Assembly: GCA_015067465.1 (NCBI GenBank)
Contig: SVMK01000004.1
Location: 1 to 62,434, forward strand
Reading direction: 5' to 3'
Length of the DNA stretch: 62,434 bases
DNA from: Oscillospiraceae bacterium
GTDB taxonomy: Bacteria > Bacillota > Clostridia > Oscillospirales > Oscillospiraceae
Below are positions 25,390 through 33,102 of the stretch, in pieces (positions within the stretch are counted from its first letter, which is position 1; every line of letters starts with the position of its first letter). A model generated the notes under the pieces. It saw only the letters and a list, made by a program, of their open reading frames with translations. It ran no database searches and had not been told where the DNA came from. Both the position numbers and the translations under genes were made by a program.

Positions 25390-26154
25390 ATGAAAGTTGC
25401 AGTAACCGGCAAAGGCGGCGTCGGCAAAACGACACTGTCCTCCACATTGGCAAGACTGTATGCCGCGGAAGGACGCACCGTTTTGGCCGCCGACGTTGAC
25501 CCGGATGCCAATCTCGGATTGGCGCTGGGCCTTACGGAAAGCGAAGTGAATTCCATCACACCCGTTTCCAAGATGAAGGAACTGGCCATGGAGCGCACCG
25601 CCGCCAACGAAAGCCGCACCTTTTACAAAATGAATCCTCAGGTTTCGGACTTGCCCGACAAGCTGGCCAAGGATATCAACGGCGTGAAGCTGCTGGTCAT
25701 GGGCACTGTGGACACCGGCGGAGCCGGCTGCGTCTGCCCTGAGCATGTGATGCTCAAGTCGCTGCTTTCCAGCCTGGTTTTCCGCAAGGACGATGTTGTC
25801 GTCATGGATATGGAAGCCGGTCTGGAGCATCTCGGACGCGGCACCGCCAGCCTGGTGGACCAGTTCATCGTTGTCATCGAGCCGGGTGCCAGAAGTATCC
25901 AGACCTACGAAAAGGTCAAGCAGCTCGCATCGGATCTGGGCATCACGAATGTCAATGTGGTTGCCAACAAAATCCGCAGTGAGGATGACCGCGAGTATAT
26001 CCGCCAGCGTATCCCCGAGGAAAATCTGCTGGGCTTCATAAGCTACAACGCCGAAGTGATCGACGCAGACCGCCGTGGCGTGTCGCCTTACGACACAAGC
26101 CCCACGGTGGTGGAAGAGATCCGACAGATTAAAGCAAAGATTGATCAAAAATAA
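25390..26154 (+). CDS. cooC: CODH nickel-insertion ATPase CooC
   Basis: A 254-residue MinD-like ATPase that helps load nickel into CODH or ACS. The P-loop GKGGVGKTT is at 7-15, the dimer metal-binding Cys-x-Cys is in GCVCPEH near residue 114, and VVMDMEAGLEHLGRGT is the Walker B region. It lies 21 bp after cooS and 26 bp before acsB, as in acetogen clusters where the AcsF/CooC pair matures both enzymes. Only one chaperone gene is here. Confidence 0.93.
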   Translation: MKVAVTGKGGVGKTTLSSTLARLYAAEGRTVLAADVDPDANLGLALGLTESEVNSITPVSKMKELAMERTAANESRTFYKMNPQVSDLPDKLAKDINGVKLLVMGTVDTGGAGCVCPEHVMLKSLLSSLVFRKDDVVVMDMEAGLEHLGRGTASLVDQFIVVIEPGARSIQTYEKVKQLASDLGITNVNVVANKIRSEDDREYIRQRIPEENLLGFISYNAEVIDADRRGVSPYDTSPTVVEEIRQIKAKIDQK

Positions 26155-26180
26155 TGGAGTAATGAAAGGATCATATATCT

Positions 26181-28313
26181 ATGGGACTGTTTGACAGAGT
26201 ATTCCGCGGCTCCGATGAGATGTTTGCCAAGGCTGAGGCCGATGTCAACGCCGTCGTTGCCGAACTGGGCGAAAATGCCCCGATGAAAATGCCCGATACC
26301 GCTTACTATCTTGCCTGCCTGTATTCCTATCTCGGCATCAAGGTCACCACGCTCGGTGAGCTGAAGGCAGCACTTCCTGCGGTTAAGGCAATGATGACCC
26401 GCGAATATAAGACCAAGGACATCTTCACCTCCGGTGTCGGCACCGCAATCGCTGCCGAGCTGATCGAGGCCTGCAAGTATGCCCGCTGCGAAAACCCCTA
26501 TGAGGGCACCAAGTACCACGGTCACTTCAGCGATGCTGAGGTTCGTACCCTGGGCGTTCCCCTCGTTACCCGCGATATCCCCGGCTTCGTCGTTATGATC
26601 GGCCCCGCTCCCAGCAAGGAAGAGGCTCTCGAGATGGTTAAGGGCTATCAGACCCGCGGCATCTTCGTGTTCCTGATCGGCGGCATCATCGACCAGCTCG
26701 AGGAATGCGGCATCACCATGAACTTTGACGTTCGCGTCGTTCCCGTCGGCAACGACATTTGGGCTGTTGGCCACATCATCTCCCTCGTCGTCCGCGCTGC
26801 CCGTATCTTCGGCAACGTTGAGTTCGGCGATTACGACGGCTTCAACACCTACACCTTCGACCGTATCTTCGCATTCGTCAACGCCTACGCTCCCGTTCCC
26901 GACATCACTGTCGCCTGCGGCGCCGGCGCTATCCAGATGGGCTTCCCCGTCATCACCAACGACACCAACGACATGTGGCGCGTTCCCAAGTCCCTGATCA
27001 TCAACGAGAACACCAAGGACTGGATCGAAACCTCTCTCGAAGCTCGTGACATCAAGATCAAGATCACCGAGATGGATCAGCCTCTGAACTACGGTAACGC
27101 ATTCGACGGCGAAATCATCCGTAAGGGCGACATGCGTCTCGAGGCCGACGGCTCCCGCGTTGACTGCTGCGAATTCTGCTGCACCAAGGAAGCCAGCGAG
27201 ATCGAAGATCACGCCATCATCCTCGACGGTCCCGACTTTGACGAGCTGCCCGAAGGCGGCAAGATCTGCCTGACCATTACCGCTGAGGTTTCCGGTAAGG
27301 CATGGCACACCGACTTTGAGCCGGTCGTTGAGAGAAAGTTCCACCACATGATCAACTGCCTGGAAGGCGTTATGCACACCGGTCAGCGTGACATGATCCG
27401 CATCCGCGTTTCCAAGGCTGCATTTGATGCAGGCTTCCGTGCAAAGCACCTGGGCGAAGTTCTGTACTGCCAGATCAAGAGCGAGTACGAAGCCGTTGTC
27501 GACAAGTGCCAGATCCGCATCTGCACCCGTCCCGAGGGCTGCGCCGAGGCACGCGCCGAGGCCAACAAGAGCTTCGAGGCACGTGATGCACGTCTGAAGA
27601 GCATGACCGACGAATCCGTCAACGAGTTCTACACCTGCATCCTCTGCCAGGCCTTCTCTCCCAGCCATGTCTGCATTGTCACCCCCGAGCGTCTGGGTCT
27701 CTGCGGCGCTGTTTCCTGGTTCGACGCCAAGGCAACGCACGAGCTCGATCCCAACGGCCCCTGCCAGATCGTCACCAAGACCCGCTGCACCGACGAGCGT
27801 CTCGGCGCTTACGACGATGTCAACGAGGCAGTTCAGAAGTATTCTCACGGCGCCCTCGAAAAGGTCACCCTGTACTCCATCATGGAAGACCCGATGACCT
27901 CCTGCGGCTGCTTCGAGTGCATCTGCGGCATTGAGCCCATGACCAACGGCGTTGTTATCACCAACCGTGAGCATGCCGGCATGACTCCTCTGGGCATGAC
28001 CTTCTCCGAAATGGCATCCATGACCGGCGGCGGCGTTCAGACCCCCGGCTTCATGGGCCACGGCAAGCAGTTCATCGCTTCCAAGAAGTTCCTCGCTGCC
28101 GAAGGCGGCATGGCTCGTATCGTGTGGCTGCCCAAGGCTCTGAAGGACCAGCTGAGCGCCCGCATCAACGAGACCGCCAAGGAGCTCTACGGCATCGACG
28201 ACTACGCCTCCATGATCGCTGACGAAACCGTCGTCACCGACGATCTGGAAGGTCTGATGGAGTTCCTCCAGAAGGTCAACCACCCCGTCCTGGGTCTGGA
28301 GCCTCTGATGTAA
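26181..28313 (+). CDS. acsB: CO-methylating acetyl-CoA synthase
   Basis: Makes acetyl-CoA from CO, a methyl group on a corrinoid protein, and CoA. At 710 residues it is close to the 729 of the Moorella enzyme. A-cluster cysteines appear in FYTCILCQAF (near 485) and in MTSCGCFECICGIEP (near 573). The C-terminal domain has TGGGVQTPGFMGHG. The gene ends at a strong terminator; acsC, acsD and acsE, often next to acsB, do not follow. Either the corrinoid genes are elsewhere or the acetyl-CoA step depends on a split locus. The enzyme itself looks intact. Confidence 0.96.
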   Translation: MGLFDRVFRGSDEMFAKAEADVNAVVAELGENAPMKMPDTAYYLACLYSYLGIKVTTLGELKAALPAVKAMMTREYKTKDIFTSGVGTAIAAELIEACKYARCENPYEGTKYHGHFSDAEVRTLGVPLVTRDIPGFVVMIGPAPSKEEALEMVKGYQTRGIFVFLIGGIIDQLEECGITMNFDVRVVPVGNDIWAVGHIISLVVRAARIFGNVEFGDYDGFNTYTFDRIFAFVNAYAPVPDITVACGAGAIQMGFPVITNDTNDMWRVPKSLIINENTKDWIETSLEARDIKIKITEMDQPLNYGNAFDGEIIRKGDMRLEADGSRVDCCEFCCTKEASEIEDHAIILDGPDFDELPEGGKICLTITAEVSGKAWHTDFEPVVERKFHHMINCLEGVMHTGQRDMIRIRVSKAAFDAGFRAKHLGEVLYCQIKSEYEAVVDKCQIRICTRPEGCAEARAEANKSFEARDARLKSMTDESVNEFYTCILCQAFSPSHVCIVTPERLGLCGAVSWFDAKATHELDPNGPCQIVTKTRCTDERLGAYDDVNEAVQKYSHGALEKVTLYSIMEDPMTSCGCFECICGIEPMTNGVVITNREHAGMTPLGMTFSEMASMTGGGVQTPGFMGHGKQFIASKKFLAAEGGMARIVWLPKALKDQLSARINETAKELYGIDDYASMIADETVVTDDLEGLMEFLQKVNHPVLGLEPLM

Positions 28314-28350
28314 TCGGACGATTCCTACATAGCATCCCCAAAAAACACCA

Positions 28351-28388
28351 AACGGCTCGAAACCAAAACGGTTTCGAGCCGTTTTTTT
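28351..28388 (+). terminator. Terminator of cooS-cooC-acsB
   Basis: AACGGCTCGAAACC and GGTTTCGAGCCGTT form a perfect 14-bp stem followed by five more Ts. It cleanly ends the CODH/ACS transcript. Confidence 0.92.
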
Positions 28389-28419
28389 ATGCCTTGTTCA
28401 AATTGAAGAAAATGGCAGT

Positions 28420-28448
28420 TTGGTGAATTCGGGCTTTCGCGGTATAAA
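28420..28448 (+). promoter_or_regulatory. Possible promoter of spoVT
   Basis: TTGGTG, 17 bp, TATAAA. In Bacillus spoVT is driven by the forespore factor sigma-G; I do not see a clear sigma-G pair here, so the call is tentative. Confidence 0.4.
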
Positions 28449-28503
28449 ATCGCACTGTTCACAAATACTAACGGCGTAATTTGTAAAATAAGGAGCTCGA
28501 TAT

Positions 28504-29043
28504 ATGAAAGCAACAGGAATTGTACGCCGTATCGACGACCTCGGCCGCGTTGTCATTCCCAAGGAAATCCGCCGCACCATGCGCATCCGCGAGGGAGACC
28601 CGCTGGAAATTTTTACCGAGAGCGACGGCGAGGTTATTTTTAAAAAGTATTCCCCGATGGGCGAACTGTCTGAATTTGCAACGCAGATTTGCAGCAGCCT
28701 TTCCAAAACCAGCGGTGCCATCGCGCTCATCTGCGACCGCGACACCGTGATCGCCGCAGCCGGCGGCGGCAAACGCGAGCTGTTGGAAAAGCGCGTAAGC
28801 CCCGCGCTGGAGCAGATTATGGAAAAGCGTCACGTCTACGGTGCGGAAACCGCAGTAACGCTGCCTGTAACGGACAGCGGCGACGAGCTTTGCATTGCCA
28901 TTGCCGCTCCGATTCTGAGCGCGGGCGATGTTTTGGGCTGCGTTGTCTTTGCCGCAGCGAAAGGCGCCGCGCCCTTTGGCGACACCGAGCTGAAGCTTGC
29001 GCAAACTGTAGCGGGCTTTCTTGGCAGACAAATGGAAGAGTGA
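28504..29043 (+). CDS. spoVT: Stage V sporulation regulator SpoVT
   Basis: A DNA-binding regulator of late forespore genes, 179 residues. The N-terminal AbrB-type swapped-hairpin domain (1-50) has GIVRRIDDLGRVVIPKEIRR, almost invariant in SpoVT. A GAF-like domain fills the rest (about 55-178). AAGGAG precedes the ATG. It is flanked by terminators on both sides and so is probably monocistronic. AbrB shares only the first domain, and the length favours SpoVT. Confidence 0.93.
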   Translation: MKATGIVRRIDDLGRVVIPKEIRRTMRIREGDPLEIFTESDGEVIFKKYSPMGELSEFATQICSSLSKTSGAIALICDRDTVIAAAGGGKRELLEKRVSPALEQIMEKRHVYGAETAVTLPVTDSGDELCIAIAAPILSAGDVLGCVVFAAAKGAAPFGDTELKLAQTVAGFLGRQMEE

Positions 29044-29047
29044 GCGG

Positions 29048-29080
29048 GTCGGACGAAATTTTTTCGTCCGACTTTTAATT
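29048..29080 (+). terminator. Terminator of spoVT
   Basis: GTCGGACGAAA and TTTCGTCCGAC pair with a 3-nt loop, followed by TTTTAATTTTTT. Confidence 0.9.
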
Positions 29081-29169
29081 TTTTCGAATTTTTCGGGAAC
29101 AAAATCCCGATCCATGCGTCTAAGTAAGCGTAACAACAAAGTAATCAATCAGAAAGAGGTTAAAAAGCT

Positions 29170-29637
29170 ATGAAAAAACTGTCTGTTATTTTCCTGATCC
29201 TTGCAATGCTCCTTGCCGGCTGCGGCCAGGCCAAGGAAGAGCCCGCCGCCAATGTTGATCTGACCGCATTTTATGAAAGCGTTGCCGAAATGCAGGGTCT
29301 TGAAGGCATGGTTGCCCTTGAGGGCGAAATGCTCGAAGCCTGCTTCCCCGGCCTTGCCGATATCGAAACCCAGCAGTTGGTCGCTTACGCACCCATGATG
29401 AGCGCCAATGTCAATGAGTATGTTTTTGTTCAGTGCAATTCCGCCGAAGACGCCGCAGCTGTCGGCAAGATTCTGCAGGAGCGCGTTGATATGCAGGCCA
29501 ACGGCGGCGCATGGTATCCCGAGTCCATGGCAGCATGGGAAAAGGCCAAGGTTATCGTCAACGGCAACTACGCTCTGATGATCGCCACCTGGGAAGGCGC
29601 TGACGAAATCGTTGAAAAGTTCGAAGCATTATTGTGA
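29170..29637 (+). CDS. DUF4358-like lipoprotein
   Basis: A 155-residue secreted lipoprotein with a clean signal peptide ending in the lipobox LLAGC (Cys17). The mature part is acidic and includes MMSANVNEYVFVQ and ALMIATWEGADEIVEKF, a pattern I associate with the DUF4358 family common in gut clostridia. No catalytic motif is seen and the function is unknown. It is between SpoVT and a sugar kinase and has its own ribosome-binding site (AGAAAGAGG), with no operon partner evident. Confidence 0.75.
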   Translation: MKKLSVIFLILAMLLAGCGQAKEEPAANVDLTAFYESVAEMQGLEGMVALEGEMLEACFPGLADIETQQLVAYAPMMSANVNEYVFVQCNSAEDAAAVGKILQERVDMQANGGAWYPESMAAWEKAKVIVNGNYALMIATWEGADEIVEKFEALL

Positions 29638-29689
29638 ACAATTCGCCCTTGAAAACGGCGGATAATCTGATAAACTAATATGTAGTGCT

Positions 29690-29716
29690 GTTTTGCGGGG
29701 CAAGGCCCCGCAAAAC
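29690..29716 (+). repeat. Strong leader hairpin upstream of the ROK kinase
   Basis: GTTTTGCGGGG and CCCCGCAAAAC pair perfectly with a 5-nt loop, without a T-run on either strand. It is 37 bases before the ROK start and downstream of a possible TTGAAA-16-TAAACT promoter (29650-29677), so it may stabilise the transcript. Confidence 0.5.
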
Positions 29717-29752
29717 GCATAATTTCGGTTCTATCAGTTGGAGGCGTACGAC

Positions 29753-30694
29753 ATGTACAGAATCGGCATCGACATCGGCGGAACAAACATTGTTGCCGGA
29801 ATTGTGGACTGCAATTACCGCATCCTGAAGATTTCGACAACCCCCACACGTGTCACCGAATCTCCCTACGATCTTCTGGATGATATCGAGCAGTGCATCC
29901 GCGATCTGCTTGAGTCCGCCGGGATTTCCATCGCGGACTGTGCCGGCATCGGCATCGGCGCACCCGGAAGCTGCGACACAAAGCACGGCATTGTCCGCAA
30001 CGCCCACAATATCGGCTGGCACAGCGTTCCCGTGTGTGAGCTGCTGTATCAGCGCTTTAATCTTCCCGTTTTCATCGGCAACGACGCCGACTGCGCCACG
30101 CTCGGCGAGGTTGTCGCCGGCGCGGCACGCAACTACTCCAGCGCCCTGCTCATCACCCTGGGCACCGGCGTTGGCGGAGGCCTGGTTATCGACAAAAAAA
30201 TCTACTCCGGCTACCATAATCTGGGCGGAGAGTTCGGTCACATGTGCATCGCGATGGACGGCGAGGAGTGCGCCTGCGGTCAGCGCGGCTGCTGGGAAGC
30301 CTATGCCAGTGCAACGGCTCTGATCCGGCAGGCAGCGGCAGCGGCAGCGGCAAACCCCGCATCGCTGCTCAACCGCTGCGACCGGCTTGACGGCATTACG
30401 GTTTATGAAGCCGCCGCAAAGGGCGATGCCACCGCAAAGGCGGTTATCGAAAAATATGCCGCATATGTCGGCGTTGGTCTTGTCAATCTGGTCAACGCGC
30501 TTTATCCCGAAATCGTTCTGTTGGGCGGCGGCGTTTCCAATGCGGGCGACGCACTCATCGCCCCGGTAACTTCTTACATCAAAAACCACTTTTTCCTGAA
30601 CAATCCCGCCCTGCTCCCCACCATCAGCGCAGCGCATCTGGGCGGCAACGCCGGCATGATCGGTGCCTCCGCGCTGGTTGTTTCGCAATGGTGA
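29753..30694 (+). CDS. ROK-family sugar kinase (glucokinase-like)
   Basis: A 313-residue ROK protein. The N-terminal ATP-binding motif is DIGGTNI, the catalytic Asp is in GNDADCATLGE, and LGTGVGGG follows. The ROK zinc site is seen as GHMCIAMDGEECACGQRGC followed by WEAY. Single-domain size without a helix-turn-helix argues for an enzyme rather than a NagC-type repressor. Glucose is the commonest substrate in this group, but N-acetylhexosamines or fructose are possible. GGAGG lies 8 bases before ATG 29753. Confidence 0.88.
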   Translation: MYRIGIDIGGTNIVAGIVDCNYRILKISTTPTRVTESPYDLLDDIEQCIRDLLESAGISIADCAGIGIGAPGSCDTKHGIVRNAHNIGWHSVPVCELLYQRFNLPVFIGNDADCATLGEVVAGAARNYSSALLITLGTGVGGGLVIDKKIYSGYHNLGGEFGHMCIAMDGEECACGQRGCWEAYASATALIRQAAAAAAANPASLLNRCDRLDGITVYEAAAKGDATAKAVIEKYAAYVGVGLVNLVNALYPEIVLLGGGVSNAGDALIAPVTSYIKNHFFLNNPALLPTISAAHLGGNAGMIGASALVVSQW

Positions 30695-30750
30695 TTTTTG
30701 CCGAAGCGTAAGGCAACTGCAACTGGGCTTTTCGTGTTATCGCCAAACTT

Positions 30751-30791
30751 AAAAAACCTGCTTTGTCGTATATTGACACAGCAGGTTTTTT
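30751..30791 (+). terminator. Terminator of the ROK kinase gene
   Basis: AAAAAACCTGCT pairs with AGCAGGTTTTTT over a 17-nt loop. The loop carries the -35 hexamer of the riboswitch promoter, so the two signals overlap. Confidence 0.75.
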
Positions 30792-30801
30792 CGTTTAACA
30801 T
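30773..30801 (+). promoter_or_regulatory. Promoter of the guanine riboswitch-xpt transcript
   Basis: TTGACA, 17 bp, TAACAT. The -35 lies inside the loop of the preceding terminator. Confidence 0.6.
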
Positions 30802-30823
30802 GGCTGATATAAGTCGATATTTG

Positions 30824-30889
30824 CCGATATAGGTTCGGATAGATGGCCCGAATGTTTCTACCGTGACGCCAACCAGTCACGACTATTGG
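30824..30889 (+). promoter_or_regulatory. Purine riboswitch aptamer, guanine class
   Basis: P1 is CCGATA (30824-30829) with TATTGG (30884-30889). P2 is GTTCGG/CCGAAT and P3 is GTGAC/GTCAC. The conserved junction GTTTCTACC is at 30854-30862. The base-pairing position before TAT in GACTAT is C (30883), which marks guanine/hypoxanthine rather than adenine recognition. Loops L2 (9 nt, ATAGATGGC) and L3 (8 nt, GCCAACCA) keep GG and CC for the kissing contact but are longer than the usual 7. It precedes xpt, the classic target. Confidence 0.9.
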
Positions 30890-30898
30890 TTAAACTGC

Positions 30899-30944
30899 CG
30901 ATACCCCGCGCTTTCTGCAGCGGAGTATCGCCGTTTTTGCTTTT
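30899..30944 (+). terminator. Riboswitch-controlled terminator 1
   Basis: CGATAC-CCGC (30899-30909) pairs with GCGG-GTATCG (30920-30930), with one mismatch, and is followed by GTTTTTGCTTTT. Its 5' arm can instead pair with the 3' strand of aptamer P1 (TATTGG with CCGATA 30898-30903). That gives an OFF switch: ligand locks P1 and frees the terminator. Confidence 0.7.
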
Positions 30945-30955
30945 AACCTCTATTG

Positions 30956-30981
30956 GCAGACCGGGTTGTCTGCTTTTTTTA
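30956..30981 (+). terminator. Second terminator in the xpt leader
   Basis: GCAGAC/GTCTGC with a 6-nt loop is followed by seven Ts, 32 bases before xpt. The sequence TATTGGCA overlapping its 5' arm can pair with TGCCGATA at 30896-30903, so its folding may also be coupled to the switch. Confidence 0.65.
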
Positions 30982-31012
30982 TTTTTAAATTACCGAAAGG
31001 AGCTGAGAAAAC

Positions 31013-31585
31013 TTGCAACTGATGGAAGAAATGATTCTGACACACGGCAAGGTTCTTCCCGGCAATATTCTCAAGGTTGGCAGCTTCCTGAATCAGCAGA
31101 TCGACACCAGACTGCTCCGCAAATGCGGAGAGGAGATTCTGCGCCTTTTTTCCGGCTGCGGCATCACCAAAGTTCTCACCATTGAGGCCAGCGGCATCGC
31201 CCTTGCAACCGCCACCGGTCTGGAGCTGGATGTTCCCGTGATCTTTGCCAAAAAGCATATCACCAGCAATGTCGACGGCGACGTATACTCCACCACGGTG
31301 CATTCCTTTACCCATAACACGGATTATTCCGTTGTAGTCAGCCGCGATTATCTTCTGCCCACGGACAAGGTTTTGCTTGTGGACGATTTTCTCGCCAACG
31401 GCGCGGCTCTGCGCGGTCTGGTTGCGCTCTGCGCGCAGGCAAACGCACAGGTGGTCGGCGCGGCGATCGCAATTGAAAAATGCTTTCAGGGCGGCGGCGA
31501 CGCACTGCGCGCATCCGGTTTGCGCGTAGAATCGCTCGCAGAGATTGAGTCCATGGAAGCGGGAAACATCATTTTTCGCTCTTAA
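31013..31585 (+). CDS. xpt: Xanthine phosphoribosyltransferase
   Basis: Salvages xanthine (and guanine) to the nucleotide with PRPP; 190 residues. The PRPP loop is VLLVDDFLANGAA, with TIEASGIA and VIFAKKH as usual in Xpt. Start is TTG at 31013, ten bases after AAAGGAG; this gives an N-terminus aligned with Bacillus Xpt, whereas ATG 31022 would be too short and too far from the site. Control by the guanine riboswitch upstream matches Bacillus. Only 74 bases and no clear terminator separate it from the second BMP gene, so the importer may be under the same switch. Confidence 0.95.
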   Translation: MQLMEEMILTHGKVLPGNILKVGSFLNQQIDTRLLRKCGEEILRLFSGCGITKVLTIEASGIALATATGLELDVPVIFAKKHITSNVDGDVYSTTVHSFTHNTDYSVVVSRDYLLPTDKVLLVDDFLANGAALRGLVALCAQANAQVVGAAIAIEKCFQGGGDALRASGLRVESLAEIESMEAGNIIFRS

Positions 31586-31659
31586 CTGCCGTCAGGCATG
31601 CTGAGCGAAATTTGTTTTACATCATTGTTCATTTATTTTTTAATACGGAGGAACCCATA

Positions 31660-32955
31660 ATGAAGAAGCTTGTATCCATCGCACTTGTTCTGGTGCTCGT
31701 GATCGGCATGTTTGCCGGCTGCGGTGCCAAGAAGGAAGAAACCCCCGCCGCTCCCGCCGAGCAGCCTGCTGCCAACCCCGATGCGAACGTTGTTTTCGAC
31801 AACGATGACACTCCCTTCGACGTCAGCACCCTGACCGCCGACGAGATCGCAACCGTAAAGGTTGGTTTCATCTTCCTGCACGACGAAAACTCCACCTATG
31901 ACCTCAACTTCATGAACGCTGCCAAAACCGCATGCGACAACGCAGGCGTTTCCTACGTCATCCGCACCAACATCCCCGAAGGCCAGGAATGCTACGACGC
32001 TGCCTGCGAGCTCGTCGATGACGGCTGCAACATCATCTTCGCCGATTCTTTCGGTCATGAGGACTTCATGATCCAGGCTGCCAAGGAATTCCCCGAGGTT
32101 GAGTTCTGCCACGCCACCGGCACCAAGGCTCATATCTCCAACCTGCCCAACTATCACAACGCATTCGCAACCATCTACGAAGGCCGCTACCTCGCCGGTG
32201 TTGCTGCCGGCATGAAGCTCAACGAGATGATCGCTGCCGGCGAATTCACCGCTGAAGAGGCCAAGATGGGCTATGTCGGCGCATTCACCTACGCAGAAGT
32301 TATTTCCGGCTTCACCTCTTTCTTCCTGGGCGCACGCTCTGTCTGCCCCACCGTGACCATGGACGTCACCTTCACCGGCTCCTGGTATGACGAGACCGCC
32401 GAGAAGGAAGGCGCACAGAACCTCATCAACGGCGGCTGCAAGCTCATCAGCCAGCACGCCGACTCCATGGGCGCTCCCACCGCCTGCGAAGCAGCCGGTG
32501 TTCCCAACGTTTCCTACAACGGCTCCACCATCGCCGCCTGCCCCAACACCTTCATTGTTTCTTCCCGCATCAACTGGATCCCCTACATGGAAGTCATGTT
32601 CGGCCGCATTGCAAAGGGCGAGAAGATCAACGCTGACTGGACCGGCACTCTGGCCAACGGCGCTGTTGTGCTGACCGAAGTCAACGAAGCAGTTGCCGCT
32701 GCCGGCACCGTTGAAGCTCTGGAAGAAGTCAAGGCCGAGCTGATCAACGGCACCCGTCACGTTTTCGACACCTCCACCTTCACCGTGGAAGGCAAAGAGC
32801 TCACCAGTTATCTGGCTGACCTGAACGACTGGGGCGACTACACCGGCGAAACCGAGATCGTCAAGGACGGCGCTTTCCGCGAGTCTGTGGACCGCAGCGC
32901 TCCCGCATTCGATCTCACCATCGACGGCATCACCCTGCTGGACACCCGTTTCTAA
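31660..32955 (+). CDS. Second BMP-family nucleoside/nucleobase-binding lipoprotein
   Basis: A 431-residue lipoprotein with signal peptide ending at FAGC (Cys21), a short Pro/Ala linker and the BMP fold beginning near VKVGFIFLHDENSTYDLNF. The opening DENSTYD and later FADSFGHEDFM place it in a different BMP subfamily from the copy at 13291. Its neighbours xpt and the guanine riboswitch point to a purine ligand. ATG 31660 follows GGAGG; a longer frame from 31612 includes non-signal sequence and is rejected. Confidence 0.9.
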   Translation: MKKLVSIALVLVLVIGMFAGCGAKKEETPAAPAEQPAANPDANVVFDNDDTPFDVSTLTADEIATVKVGFIFLHDENSTYDLNFMNAAKTACDNAGVSYVIRTNIPEGQECYDAACELVDDGCNIIFADSFGHEDFMIQAAKEFPEVEFCHATGTKAHISNLPNYHNAFATIYEGRYLAGVAAGMKLNEMIAAGEFTAEEAKMGYVGAFTYAEVISGFTSFFLGARSVCPTVTMDVTFTGSWYDETAEKEGAQNLINGGCKLISQHADSMGAPTACEAAGVPNVSYNGSTIAACPNTFIVSSRINWIPYMEVMFGRIAKGEKINADWTGTLANGAVVLTEVNEAVAAAGTVEALEEVKAELINGTRHVFDTSTFTVEGKELTSYLADLNDWGDYTGETEIVKDGAFRESVDRSAPAFDLTIDGITLLDTRF

Positions 32956-32972
32956 TTTTATCCTGTTTTCCC

Positions 32973-33054
32973 GCGGGAAGCTCCCTTTTGGGGGCTTCCC
33001 GCCACCTGCTGTAAAGGGGAGGGCGGCAATCGCTGCCGTTTTGCCCTTTACAGC
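32973..33054 (+). repeat. Two consecutive strong hairpins between BMP and ABC genes
   Basis: GCGGGAAGC/GCTTCCCGC (32973-33002) is followed at once by GCTGTAAAGGG/CCCTTTACAGC (33008-33054) enclosing a smaller GC-rich stem. Neither has a proper T-run (ATCTTT follows the second). They probably attenuate or process the transcript, so that more binding protein than ATPase is made. Confidence 0.65.
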
Positions 33055-33102
33055 ATCTTTAAACTCTTACTCTTTCTCTGTAACAGAAAGGAGCTGACAC
33101 GC

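Noticed and set aside
23329-26148. A 939-codon open frame on the minus strand opposite cooS-cooC
   Set aside because: It mirrors strongly biased codon use of the sense genes, spans two genes, a gap and a promoter, and the peptide has no domain pattern. CooS and CooC are unmistakable.
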